Source: Phycisphaeraceae bacterium
GTDB lineage: Bacteria; Planctomycetota; Phycisphaerae; Phycisphaerales; UBA1924
Direction of reading: 5' to 3'
NCBI GenBank assembly: GCA_021299385.1
Contig: JAJTGZ010000008.1
Location: forward strand, 1-64,000
DNA: 64,000 bases
The position numbers were made by a program, and so were the translations under genes. The notes beneath the pieces were generated by a model that made no database searches, was not told where the DNA came from, and was given only the letters and a program-made list of their open reading frames with translations. Within the stretch, counting starts at the first letter, position 1, and the number at the start of each line of letters is the position of its first letter. Below, in pieces: positions 28,250-35,394 of the stretch.

Positions 28250-28762
28250 TTACGAGTTTCCATCCTGCTCGATCAAGTCTGAAAAGTTCCACACCCCCCC
28301 ACCGCCCGCACTCCCACGGATCGCGCTCTCGACCTGCTCGGCCTCGGTCGCCAAATCCCCGATCGACGCCGAGCGGTCCGCGCCCACGCCGTCCATCGCC
28401 TCGAGCCCGGCCAAGAGCGTATCAACATCCACGGGCACCACCGCGAGGGCCTGGGGCGAGGGCCTTAGGCCGATCCACGCCACGCTCGCGCACACCATCA
28501 CCCCGAGCACCAGGCCCGCGTGCCTCAGCCGAGTCATCACACGCCGGGCGTGCACGCGTGGCAGGCGAGGTGCGGGACCCTGCACGCCGCTCTTGACGCC
28601 ACCAGCAACCACACCCCCGGCAATGATCCCGCGCGTCCCGGCCAGGATCCGCCCTTCCAGCCCCTCCCCCGCCGACGCGCCCTGCGCACGCGCCAGCGCA
28701 TCGAGCCGCTCGGCGATCCCGCGGGCCTCGTCATCAAGTTGTATGTGCTGGTTCATGTTCAT
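28250..28762 (-). CDS. Putative membrane anti-sigma factor
   Basis: A 170-residue protein with an N-terminal cytoplasmic helix region (DDEARGIAERLDALARAQG), one transmembrane segment (AGLVLGVMVCASVAWIGL) and a short outer part. It overlaps the ECF sigma gene by 4 nt (ATGA), so the two are co-translated. The position and topology fit an anti-sigma partner, but there is no zinc-binding HxxxCxxC motif, so the role is inferred from context. Confidence 0.6.
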   Translation of the reverse strand: MNMNQHIQLDDEARGIAERLDALARAQGASAGEGLEGRILAGTRGIIAGGVVAGGVKSGVQGPAPRLPRVHARRVMTRLRHAGLVLGVMVCASVAWIGLRPSPQALAVVPVDVDTLLAGLEAMDGVGADRSASIGDLATEAEQVESAIRGSAGGGGVWNFSDLIEQDGNS

Positions 28763-29388
28763 CCTCGCTTCTGCACGCCCAGCGTGCGTGGGTCTTGATC
28801 TGGTCCTGCATTCGTCAACATTTCCTTGAGCTTCTTGAGGGCGCGGTGGTGCCTGGCCAGGAGCGTTCCGATCGGTTCATCGAGCAGCTCTGCGATGGCG
28901 GCAAAGGGCATCCCGCCCTGGTGCCGAAGCTCGACAACCTGCCTGTCCACCTCGGGCAGCCGGGCCATGGCCGACTGCAAGGCCTCAAGTTCGTCGCTGG
29001 CGAGGCCCACGCTTGCCGCCGGCGCCACCGCCGAGCCGGCCATCTCACCATCGCCGCTGGCAAGCCGCCGACCCGCGCTGCGCACCTGGTCGCGCACCCG
29101 GTTGACGGCGATGCGAAACAACCACGCCTCAAACCGCCCGCTCTCGGCATAGGCACCCTCCTTCAACTTGGTCGCGACCGTTACAAACACCGACTGGGTT
29201 ACCTCCTCGGCCAAGTCCCGATCCCGCAACCGGCTCCGGCACAGCGCAAAGACACGCCGGCCGTACAAAGAAACCAGCTCACGCCAGGCACCCTCATCAC
29301 CCGATGCCGCCCGCGCAAGCAACGCACCAAGCTCGGCGGATTGCTCCACCCAAACCGGCTGGCTCTGCTGATCCGCCAAGTGCTTCAT
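28759..29388 (-). CDS. ECF RNA polymerase sigma factor
   Basis: A 209-residue sigma-70 family protein. Region 2 reads DLAEEVTQSVFVTVATKL with FEAWLFRIAVNRVRD; region 4 reads LPEVDRQVVELRHQGGMPFAAIAELLDEPIGTLLARHHRALKKL in sequence order. It directs polymerase to a small regulon. It is first in an operon with the membrane protein and the secreted helical protein. No good Shine-Dalgarno sequence or TANNCT box precedes ATG 29388. The divergent neighbour starts 110 nt away. Confidence 0.9.
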   Translation of the reverse strand: MKHLADQQSQPVWVEQSAELGALLARAASGDEGAWRELVSLYGRRVFALCRSRLRDRDLAEEVTQSVFVTVATKLKEGAYAESGRFEAWLFRIAVNRVRDQVRSAGRRLASGDGEMAGSAVAPAASVGLASDELEALQSAMARLPEVDRQVVELRHQGGMPFAAIAELLDEPIGTLLARHHRALKKLKEMLTNAGPDQDPRTLGVQKRG

Positions 29389-29487
29389 CCAACAGACTCA
29401 CAAAGGCACAACGACCCGAGCCGGGCAATATTTCCCAAACGCCGAATATCCCTACACCTGTCCAGACCGACGCCGGACTTTGTACGG

Positions 29488-29493
29488 TATCCT
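29488..29493 (+). promoter_or_regulatory. TANNCT box (TATCCT) upstream of the DUF4286 gene
   Basis: TATCCT ends 5 nt before ATG 29499. Confidence 0.45.
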
Positions 29494-29498
29494 CCCCC

Positions 29499-29822
29499 AT
29501 GACCAGAGCCGTTGCCTACACCGTCCGGGCCACCCTCCCATCCGCCCAGATTCAGCAGGCCTATCTCGCCTGGCTCATCGACGGCCACATCGCCGAGGTG
29601 ATGGCCGTGGGGGCGGCGTCGGCGCAGGTGGTTTCTCTCGATACCGAGCCGGGTGGCCCGATGACCGTCGAGGTCCGCTACACCTTTGCCGACCGCTCGG
29701 CACTGGAGCACTACCTTTCCAAGCACGCACCAAGGCTCCGCGCAGCCGGGGGCGAGAAGTTCGGCCCCGACACGGGCGTGCGCTTCCAACGCACCGTCGG
29801 CGAGATTTACTGCCAAAGATAA
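29499..29822 (+). CDS. DUF4286 family protein
   Basis: A 107-residue protein that reads as a single ferredoxin-like alpha/beta domain. Segments AVAYTVRATLPSAQIQQAYLAWL, DGHIAEVMAVGA and VEVRYTFADRSALEHYL in order fit the DUF4286 family, whose function is unknown; members resemble stress-responsive dimeric alpha/beta barrel proteins. The frame is open further upstream, but the TATCCT box and the homologous start place the ATG at 29499. Confidence 0.75.
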   Translation: MTRAVAYTVRATLPSAQIQQAYLAWLIDGHIAEVMAVGAASAQVVSLDTEPGGPMTVEVRYTFADRSALEHYLSKHAPRLRAAGGEKFGPDTGVRFQRTVGEIYCQR

Positions 29823-29974
29823 CGCAACACCTTGCCAGGGTCGTGGGTACACTCCTTGGCAACCTCAGCAGGCCCGCTCGGTAGTTTTTCTGGTCCATTG
29901 AACGCTTTGGACGATTCTCAGTAACTTTCAAGCACCGGCCTAGCAACCACCCCAGCAACAAGATTGGAGCATCG

Positions 29975-30565
29975 TTGGAGCAGCGGACAGATGAACAGCT
30001 TTTAGAGGCTTATCGGGGTGGTGAGGCCTCAACGCTCGAGGTTTTGGTCCGCCGGCATCACGATGACCTGCTCCGGTTTTTGTACCGCCTGACAGGTTCG
30101 CGGACCTTGGCCGAGGACGTCTTCCAGGAGGCGTTTTTACAGGTCCACCTCTCGGCGAGCACCTTTGACACATCCCGGCGGTTTAAGCCTTGGCTTTTTA
30201 CGATCGCGGCGAACAAAGCCCGGGACATGCTGCGTAAGAACGCCCGCCGAAGGGCCTTGGACCTTGATGCACCGGTCAGAGGCTCAGAGGGTGAGGTTAC
30301 GTTCGTGGACCTCATGGCCATCGAAGGCCCGTCGCCGTCGCAGGCCATGGACGTAACTGAACGGGACGCAAAGGTGCAGCAGGTGGTCTCGGAGTTGCCG
30401 TTGTTGATGAGAGAAATTTTGCTCTTGGCCTACTTCCAGAAGATGTCCTATGCGCAGGTCGCCGAAGCACTGGATATCCCGCTGGGGACCGTCAAGAGCC
30501 GTTTGCACTCGGCCGTGGCGGCCTTCGCCAAGAAGTGGGAAGCGGCTAACGAGGTCGATGTGTGA
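29975..30565 (+). CDS. ECF RNA polymerase sigma factor
   Basis: A 196-residue sigma factor. Region 2 has LVRRHHDDLLRFLYRLTGS, LAEDVFQEAFLQVH and FKPWLFTIAANKARDM; region 4 has MSYAQVAEALDIPLGTVKSRLHSA. The start is TTG 29975 with GGAG 9 nt upstream; no in-frame ATG fits before region 2. The next gene, a membrane protein, starts 64 nt downstream and is probably its partner. Confidence 0.9.
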   Translation: MEQRTDEQLLEAYRGGEASTLEVLVRRHHDDLLRFLYRLTGSRTLAEDVFQEAFLQVHLSASTFDTSRRFKPWLFTIAANKARDMLRKNARRRALDLDAPVRGSEGEVTFVDLMAIEGPSPSQAMDVTERDAKVQQVVSELPLLMREILLLAYFQKMSYAQVAEALDIPLGTVKSRLHSAVAAFAKKWEAANEVDV

Positions 30566-30629
30566 TGTGAACCTTGACCAGTGATCTGGGTGTGTGGGCC
30601 GGTGTGTGGGATTGCAAGAAGGACCGCTG

Positions 30630-31952
30630 ATGAGTCGTGTTTCTGAACCAGATCCCAACCAACCCGACGAAGGGTCTGAACCCTCGGCCCACCTCTGCCC
30701 CAAGAGCGACGCCGCGATGCAGGCCCTGGTCGATGCACGCTTTGATCCCGCCGCCGTCCCACCCGAGCACAAGGCCCGCTGCATGCACATCGATGCGCTC
30801 CTGGGGCCGCTGAACGAGTGCCTGCACCCCAAGGAGAGCGCCGAGACGCTCTGGGCCAAGACCATCATCCGCCTGCGCGGGCAAGCGGCCAACCAAGCAG
30901 CCAACCAAAGGGGCGACGTGCCCTTGGCGCAGCTCTGCCCCGACGATGACGGTGCACTCGAACTGCTCGTAAGCGAGCACTTTGAGACTCGGCACATCAC
31001 CCAGGCGATGCGCCCGCGTGCCGAGCGGATCAGCGCACTGCTCAAGGGGCTTGACCAGCCCAGCGTGCCGATCACCGATGCCGGGCGCGATGAACTTGTC
31101 TCCCGCGTGCTGACTGCGGTGCAGGCGCAGCGAACGCTGGCCTCCTCGCGTGTGCATATCCACGAGGCAAGCCCGCGTGGCGGCCGGCACCTGCGGTTTA
31201 TCGACCTGTCGAGCATCGCCGCGTTGTTCGTCGTCGGTGCCGCGCTGCTCTGGCCGACTGTCAGCGCGATGCGCCAGCGTGCGATGCAGGTGGCTGGTGC
31301 TTCGCGGATGGGGTCGGTCGGCTCGGCGGTCGGGCAGTATGCCCTGGACCACAACGCCGCGCTGCCAATGGCCTCCGCCTCCCTGGCCGGGCGGACGTGG
31401 TGGAACGTCGGCAAGCCTGAAGAATCCAACTCGGCGAACCTCTTTACCCTCCGCCGGACGGGGTACGCCAGCCTCGAACAACTCGCCTCACCTGGCAACG
31501 CCAAGGCTCAGGGCCTGGCGCTCCCGCCTGATGCGTGGGACTGGCCCGACCTCGAGTGCGTCAGTTATTCTTACCAGAACCAGTTTGCCACACAGCGCCG
31601 GTGCATGAACGACCGGGCGGTTGGCTTTATCATCCTGGCCGACAAATCACCCGTGGCCCTGCGTGCCTGGCGCGGCGAGCTGGTCGTCTACGCCGATGAA
31701 AACTCGCCCAACTTCGCCGGGCGCGGGCAGAACGTCCTGCACTCTGATGGCCAGGTCGTCTGGCTGCAAACACCCTCCACGGCCAGCGGGGACGACCTCT
31801 GGCTCCCCGCCAGCATCGAGCGCGGCATCAAGGCTGCCCAGCGCAAGGGTCAAGGCCAATCCCAGGCCCAGGGCAACCACGAGATGCCCTGCCAAGCCCT
31901 CCGCGGCGTCGAGCAGCCCGAGACCATCAACGACACCTTCCTCTGCCCGTAA
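30630..31952 (+). CDS. Membrane protein with pseudopilin-like C-terminal domain, putative ECF partner
   Basis: A 440-residue protein. The N-terminal ~200 residues are cytoplasmic-like, with two similar blocks (LCPKSDAAMQALVDARF and LCPDDDGALELLVSEHF). One transmembrane segment follows (LSSIAALFVVGAALLWP). The outer domain ends in NVLHSDGQVVWL, the H-x-DG pattern of planctomycete DUF1559-type pseudopilins. AAGGA is 6 nt upstream of ATG 30630. Its place after an ECF sigma gene suggests an anti-sigma or signal-sensing role; this is inferred. Confidence 0.65.
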   Translation: MSRVSEPDPNQPDEGSEPSAHLCPKSDAAMQALVDARFDPAAVPPEHKARCMHIDALLGPLNECLHPKESAETLWAKTIIRLRGQAANQAANQRGDVPLAQLCPDDDGALELLVSEHFETRHITQAMRPRAERISALLKGLDQPSVPITDAGRDELVSRVLTAVQAQRTLASSRVHIHEASPRGGRHLRFIDLSSIAALFVVGAALLWPTVSAMRQRAMQVAGASRMGSVGSAVGQYALDHNAALPMASASLAGRTWWNVGKPEESNSANLFTLRRTGYASLEQLASPGNAKAQGLALPPDAWDWPDLECVSYSYQNQFATQRRCMNDRAVGFIILADKSPVALRAWRGELVVYADENSPNFAGRGQNVLHSDGQVVWLQTPSTASGDDLWLPASIERGIKAAQRKGQGQSQAQGNHEMPCQALRGVEQPETINDTFLCP

Positions 31953-31959
31953 CCAATCC

Positions 31960-32146
31960 CCCTGGTGCAGGTTTTCAACCTGCCCGCGAGCTCGGGCCGG
32001 TCAAGGAGTTGAACTCCAGAGGTGCTATCAACCGCCGCGTTGGTGGTGTTCAAGAAATAAACGTTCGCGGCTTGGGCACCCAATACAGTCAACGCAAGCG
32101 TAGAAAACAGAGCGGCAAAGACGGGGACATGGCGAGAGCTCCTCAA
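31960..32146 (-). pseudogene. Truncated exported-protein start (signal peptide relic)
   Basis: Reading on the minus strand from TTG 32146 gives a plausible signal peptide (RSSRHVPVFAALFSTLALTVLGAQA) and about 20 mature residues (NVYFLNTTNAAVDSTSG). The frame then runs into the GCAGGTTTTCAACCTGC repeat and the 3' end of the convergent gene. No domain follows, so it looks like a gene truncated by the repeat. A chance frame cannot be excluded. Confidence 0.3.
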
Positions 32147-32271
32147 TGCGCCCGACCGGAGTAAACCTGCGACAGGGATAGCTCTCTACCTGTTCGGCGT
32201 GAGCACACCCGACGATTGTGCATCGTGCAAGCGAAGTTCGCATAAAAATCGTGCCCGGGGCGTGCCCAGTT

Positions 32272-32341
32272 TGCGGGGGGCAGCCTGATAGCACGTCGGC
32301 CGATAACCCAATAGTCCTGGGCTCAAACCCCGGCCCCGCTA
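32272..32341 (+). pseudogene. Degenerate tRNA-fMet-like sequence
   Basis: The segment aligns by eye to initiator tRNA: GCGGGG / CCCCGC acceptor stem, AGC-ACGTCGG and ATAACCC around the anticodon arm, and T-arm CTGGG-CTCAAAC-CCCGG. It has lost about three nucleotides of the D-stem, one nucleotide of the anticodon stem, the invariant G19, T33 and the CAT anticodon (GAT at that place). It is followed 8 nt later by a strong terminator hairpin. It is probably a decayed tRNA gene rather than a working one. Confidence 0.4.
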
Positions 32342-32348
32342 TATGCAT

Positions 32349-32385
32349 AACCCCCGGGTCGCGAGGCTCGGGGGTTGTCGTTTTT
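32349..32385 (+). terminator. Rho-independent terminator after the tRNA-like sequence
   Basis: AACCCCCG (32349-32356) pairs with CGGGGGTT (32369-32376), followed by GTCGTTTTT. Confidence 0.7.
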
Positions 32386-32421
32386 GCCAGTTGCACGCGG
32401 CGACTGCACCTCACGAAACGA

Positions 32422-32451
32422 CCACGGCCCGGGCGTGTGCCCGGGCCGTGG
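32422..32451 (-). terminator. 13-bp perfect hairpin at the 3' end of the first PEP-CTERM gene
   Basis: CCACGGCCCGGGC and GCCCGGGCCGTGG are separated by 4 nt, 40 nt beyond the stop codon. Diverged copies occur at 33823-33851 and 34842-34871 after the second and the decayed gene. The T-run on the minus strand is short (GTCGTTT). Confidence 0.6.
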
Positions 32452-32490
32452 AGGATTGAACTTAGGGTGTGCGGTCAGAGCCGCCCGAAC

Positions 32491-33492
32491 TCAGCGGCGG
32501 CGACGCGCGGCGAGCAGGCCGCCGAGGCCGAGCAATACCGCGGTGCCGGGGGTGGGGATGATCACGAAGTCCGCCGAGACGAACATGCCGAAGACGTTGT
32601 CGTCGTCGGACGGATTGAGCGTGTTCAGCTCCACCCAGGTATCGCCGAGGGAGATAAACGGGTTGGCATCGACCACGTTGCCAAGCGCGAGGTTGTAGAG
32701 CTCGTCGTCGGGATTCGGGTTGGGCTCGAGCGGACTCGGATTCGCGAACGGGTCTACGTTGGCCGGATTGTCGCCTATACCGCCGACAGTGATCAGGTTT
32801 CCGTTCGCAGAGGTCTGGCCCGAGATCCTATCGTCGGCCCCGCCGGCACTGGAGGACAGGCGACGAGCATTCGGATTGCTGCTCGTGCGCACATCGATCA
32901 GGGAGAATTGAGGGGCCCCGCGGGCCGGTTGAACGCTGAAGCTCGACGCGAGCGACATGAGCATGTTTCCACCACTGTAAGGATTCGCCAAGTTGAACCG
33001 CGTGACGCCGCCGGTCGTCGCGAGCTCCCCGTCGTAGATGAGCGCGGAGCGCCCTTGCGTGGACGCATTGCTGTAGGCGACCACCAGCACGGATCCGTCG
33101 TGGTCGCCGTGCTCCTGAAGGTTGAAGTTGTACAGGCCACCGGGGCCGCCATCGACCACCGAGCGGACGACGCTCGTCACGTCGTACCGAATGGTCGTCG
33201 CAGGGTTCCTGTTCGGGCCAAGAAGCGTGCCACCGCTCGGATTGAACCGCGTGCCGTTGAATGTCGTCGAATCGACCGTAGAGCGGTTCCAAATGCTCGC
33301 GGTGTACAGATATGCTCCGAGCACCTGAGAGCCAACAGGCACGTTGGCCTGCACCTGTCCGCTTCCGGCGCCCAGCGTGCCAAGCCCGTCTATGCTGAGA
33401 TCAGCGTTAACGAAGTATTGACTGAGACGAAGGTCGCCAAAGGCCGGGAAAGTCGCAAGAGCCAACGCACCGACAGCAACCCAAATCTTCAT
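32491..33492 (-). CDS. PEP-CTERM sorted secreted protein 1
   Basis: A 333-residue exported protein. The signal peptide is MKIWVAVGALALATFPAFG, and the C-terminus is the PEP-CTERM sorting signal (IPTPGTAVLLGLGGLLAARRRR across its last 22 residues, read as Pro motif, hydrophobic span, Arg cluster). Such proteins are processed by an exosortase, which is not in this window. The mature part is Ser/Asn/Gly-rich with no recognised domain. The ribosome site GGAGAGAGT precedes ATG 33492, behind a structured leader and a strong promoter. The gene is the first of three repeated units. Confidence 0.85.
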   Translation of the reverse strand: MKIWVAVGALALATFPAFGDLRLSQYFVNADLSIDGLGTLGAGSGQVQANVPVGSQVLGAYLYTASIWNRSTVDSTTFNGTRFNPSGGTLLGPNRNPATTIRYDVTSVVRSVVDGGPGGLYNFNLQEHGDHDGSVLVVAYSNASTQGRSALIYDGELATTGGVTRFNLANPYSGGNMLMSLASSFSVQPARGAPQFSLIDVRTSSNPNARRLSSSAGGADDRISGQTSANGNLITVGGIGDNPANVDPFANPSPLEPNPNPDDELYNLALGNVVDANPFISLGDTWVELNTLNPSDDDNVFGMFVSADFVIIPTPGTAVLLGLGGLLAARRRR

Positions 33493-33504
33493 ACTCTCTC
33501 CTCT

Positions 33505-33561
33505 GCCGCCCTTCGGCGGCGATGTTTGCTGGCGACTCGCGCACGGCACCAGCCGTGCGCG
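33505..33561 (-). promoter_or_regulatory. Structured 5' leader of PEP-CTERM gene 1 (two hairpins)
   Basis: Hairpin A pairs 33505-33510 with 33515-33520 (GCCGCC / GGCGGC, tetraloop), 6 nt upstream of the ribosome site. Hairpin B pairs 33538-33547 with 33552-33561 (10 bp perfect). Both are kept in the second gene's leader although the sequence has drifted. Confidence 0.55.
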
Positions 33562-33579
33562 GAGAAAATCCGCCACGGA

Positions 33580-33608
33580 ACTATACGCGGCCCACCCTGC
33601 CCTGTCAA
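33580..33608 (-). promoter_or_regulatory. Sigma-70-type promoter of PEP-CTERM gene 1
   Basis: On the minus strand TTGACA (33608-33603) and TATAGT (33585-33580) are 17 nt apart. It is about 90 nt upstream of the start codon and fits the housekeeping consensus closely. Confidence 0.8.
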
Positions 33609-33619
33609 TCCAAACTCCG

Positions 33620-33855
33620 AAAGAATTGTTGCTGGCAAGAGGGGAAATTCCGGTTGGAGCGGTCGGCTGGCCGAATCGAGGCCAATCCGGGTTATCGGAT
33701 GCAACTTGCGGATGGGCGTCGTGGTCTTCGTGAGAGGCCTCGGCATCTTGTCGACGTCTCGACTTCTCGCTCTGGCGAGCAACTGGGTGAACAACTCCGT
33801 TCCGGGCCGGTTGATCAACGACTACGGCCCGAGCGTGTGCCCGGGCCGTGGAGGA
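33620..33855. repeat. Upstream half of repeated PEP-CTERM unit, copy 1
   Basis: About 235 nt matching 34640-34876 by eye, including GGTTGGAGCGG, GGCTGGCCGAATCGAG, CCGGGTTATCGG and the 3' hairpin. Together with 33493-33619 this accounts for the whole gene-free stretch 33493-33890. Confidence 0.75.
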
Positions 33856-33890
33856 TTAAACTCATGTTGCGAGGTCAGTGTCGGACAAAC

Positions 33891-34505
33891 TCAGCGGCGA
33901 CGTCTCGCGGCGACGAGGCCGCCGAGGCCCAGCAGCGCGGCTACGCCGGGGGTGGGGATCAGCGTGTAAGTGAAGTTCGAGACCGTTGCACTCGCAACTT
34001 CAGAAACCCCGTTGACTTCGATGCTCATTCCAGCGATCTCGCTCAGGTCAAAGTCGGGACCAATGGTAGCGACGCTGAAGTTCAGGGTCTGGGTGCCGGT
34101 GCCGGACACAGACACGGGCGAACCAAGCTGAATGAGATCATAGCCATTCGCATCAAAGAGGTACCAGTTCAACCGGACTTGGCCGGTCACGGCGATGTCG
34201 AAAGACAGCGACGCGATCCCTGAGAGATCGATCGTCGAGCCGGCACTGTTCTGCCGATAGCCGAGCTTGGCGATGCCATCTGGGTTGGTGAAGGCGAACG
34301 TCCACGCGCCACTCCCGACGGAGGCGGTTGAGTTATTGAACCGCTGGACCCGCCGCTCCGCAAAGAGCGAACCGGGGATGCTTGACCAAGGCGCGCCAGC
34401 ACCGCCGCCAGCCTGCGCGGTCGTGAACGAATCCACAATACCCGCCTGCGCAAAGCCCGCGATGGCCGCGAGGGCCAACGCACCGATAGCGATAGAAGTC
34501 TTCAT
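33891..34505 (-). CDS. PEP-CTERM sorted secreted protein 2
   Basis: A 204-residue exported protein. The signal peptide is MKTSIAIGALALAAIAGFAQA and the C-terminal signal is IPTPGVAALLGLGGLVAARRRR in reading order, nearly the same as in protein 1. The mature domain (DSFTTAQAGGG, FAFTNPDGIAKLGY, LNWYLFDANGYD) reads as a beta-sandwich of carbohydrate-binding type, with no firm family. AAGGAGAGAGT precedes ATG 34505. The mature parts of the two proteins are unrelated, so only the leader, signal and tail are shared. Confidence 0.85.
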   Translation of the reverse strand: MKTSIAIGALALAAIAGFAQAGIVDSFTTAQAGGGAGAPWSSIPGSLFAERRVQRFNNSTASVGSGAWTFAFTNPDGIAKLGYRQNSAGSTIDLSGIASLSFDIAVTGQVRLNWYLFDANGYDLIQLGSPVSVSGTGTQTLNFSVATIGPDFDLSEIAGMSIEVNGVSEVASATVSNFTYTLIPTPGVAALLGLGGLVAARRRR

Positions 34506-34518
34506 ACTCTCTCCTTCT

Positions 34519-34574
34519 GCCACCCTTCGGCGGCGATATTTGTCTGCGGATCACGCACGGCGACAGCCGAGCGT
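34519..34574 (-). promoter_or_regulatory. Structured 5' leader of PEP-CTERM gene 2 (two hairpins)
   Basis: Hairpin A (34519-34524 with 34529-34534) has a G-U change relative to copy 1. Hairpin B (34553-34561 with 34566-34574) has a different sequence but still pairs with one mismatch. Confidence 0.5.
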
Positions 34575-34596
34575 TAGGAAAATCCGAACAAGGAAA

Positions 34597-34625
34597 ATAA
34601 TACGCTGGACCCGGCCCCCCGTCAA
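34597..34625 (-). promoter_or_regulatory. Sigma-70-type promoter of PEP-CTERM gene 2
   Basis: On the minus strand TTGACG (34625-34620) and TATTAT (34602-34597) are 17 nt apart, in the same place as in copy 1. Confidence 0.75.
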
Positions 34626-34639
34626 CCCAAAATCCGTAT

Positions 34640-34876
34640 AAAATTGTCCCTTGGTAAGATGGGCAACTCCGATTGGAGCGGCCGGCTGGCCGAATCGAGA
34701 CCAATCCGGGTTATCGGGTGCGACGCTGCGGATGGGCGACGCGGTCTTCGTGAGTGGCTTTTGCATCCTGTCAACTTCTGGACTTCTCGCTTTGGCGAAC
34801 GGCTGGTTGGACAACTCTGTTCTGAGCGGGCTGATCAACGACCACGGCCCGATCGTGTGCCTAGGCCGTGGAGGAA
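34640..34876. repeat. Upstream half of repeated PEP-CTERM unit, copy 2
   Basis: Matches 33620-33855 by eye, ending in a diverged 3' hairpin (34842-34871). The gene-free stretch 34506-35394 therefore holds leader, promoter, this repeat, a decayed PEP-CTERM tail and one doubtful small gene. Confidence 0.75.
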
Positions 34877-34910
34877 TGAACCCAAGGTGTGCGGTCAAAG
34901 CCGGGCAAAC

Positions 34911-34990
34911 TCAACAGCGGCAACGGGCCGAAGCAAAGCCGGCGAGGGCAAGCAGCCGGCGGCAGCCGCGCCGAGGACAACAAGTTGACC
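34911..34990 (-). pseudogene. Decayed third PEP-CTERM gene (tail only)
   Basis: Behind the third hairpin copy, the minus strand reads RRLLALAGFASARCRC and a stop, aligned with the LLGLGGLVAARRRR tail of the two intact proteins. Spacing to the hairpin is the same as in the intact genes. No open frame or signal peptide extends upstream. Confidence 0.5.
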
Positions 34991-35057
34991 CTTCGACGGT
35001 TGTCGCCGGGGGACGGCATCCGCTCGTTCTGTCTTTGGTTCTCCGAAACGGACGTCG

Positions 35058-35243
35058 TCAGACTACCCCCCCGCCTCTCTTTGCCAGGCCCGTTGCGAGA
35101 GCAGCCGGCCCCTTGGTTTTCAGGGCAACCTTCACGTTGGGCCGCCGAGAGGCCTCCACGGCGTTTTCGCATCTTGCCACGATGAGCTCAGAGGATTCTC
35201 CCGGCAGAGCATGCGTCAGGCCTTGGACAAGTTGCTCTTGCAT
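35058..35243 (-). CDS. Candidate small protein of unknown function
   Basis: From ATG 35243 the frame gives 61 residues, MQEQLVQGLTHALPG at the start and ALKTKGPAALATGLAKRGGG near the end, with a helical middle containing one Cys. The composition looks protein-like, but the only ribosome site (GGAG) is 14 nt upstream and no family is recognised. Confidence 0.3.
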   Translation of the reverse strand: MQEQLVQGLTHALPGESSELIVARCENAVEASRRPNVKVALKTKGPAALATGLAKRGGGVV

Positions 35244-35394
35244 CGTTGAATCAGAACTCCGTTTCCTTGAGGATGAAGGAGGCTTGGCGATCCTGCGAAC
35301 GTGCGTGCACCCAAGGCCCTGGCCATGGCCTGCACGCCGCCCCCTGATACACTCCGTCAGCGTGCCCACCCCGGCACGCCCGGAGCACTCTGTC

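Larger units (their letters stand above)
31953..32490. other. Gene-poor spacer with relics
   Basis: Between the pseudopilin-like gene and the first PEP-CTERM gene. It holds a palindrome GCAGGTTTTCAACCTGC (31976-31992), a decayed signal-peptide reading frame on the minus strand, a degenerate tRNA-like sequence with its terminator, and the 3' hairpin of the PEP-CTERM gene. No intact gene is seen. Confidence 0.6.

Noticed and set aside
32218-33969. Plus-strand open frame across the tRNA-like sequence and opposite the first PEP-CTERM gene
   Set aside because: No domain, reads through hairpins and the antisense of a clear exported protein.
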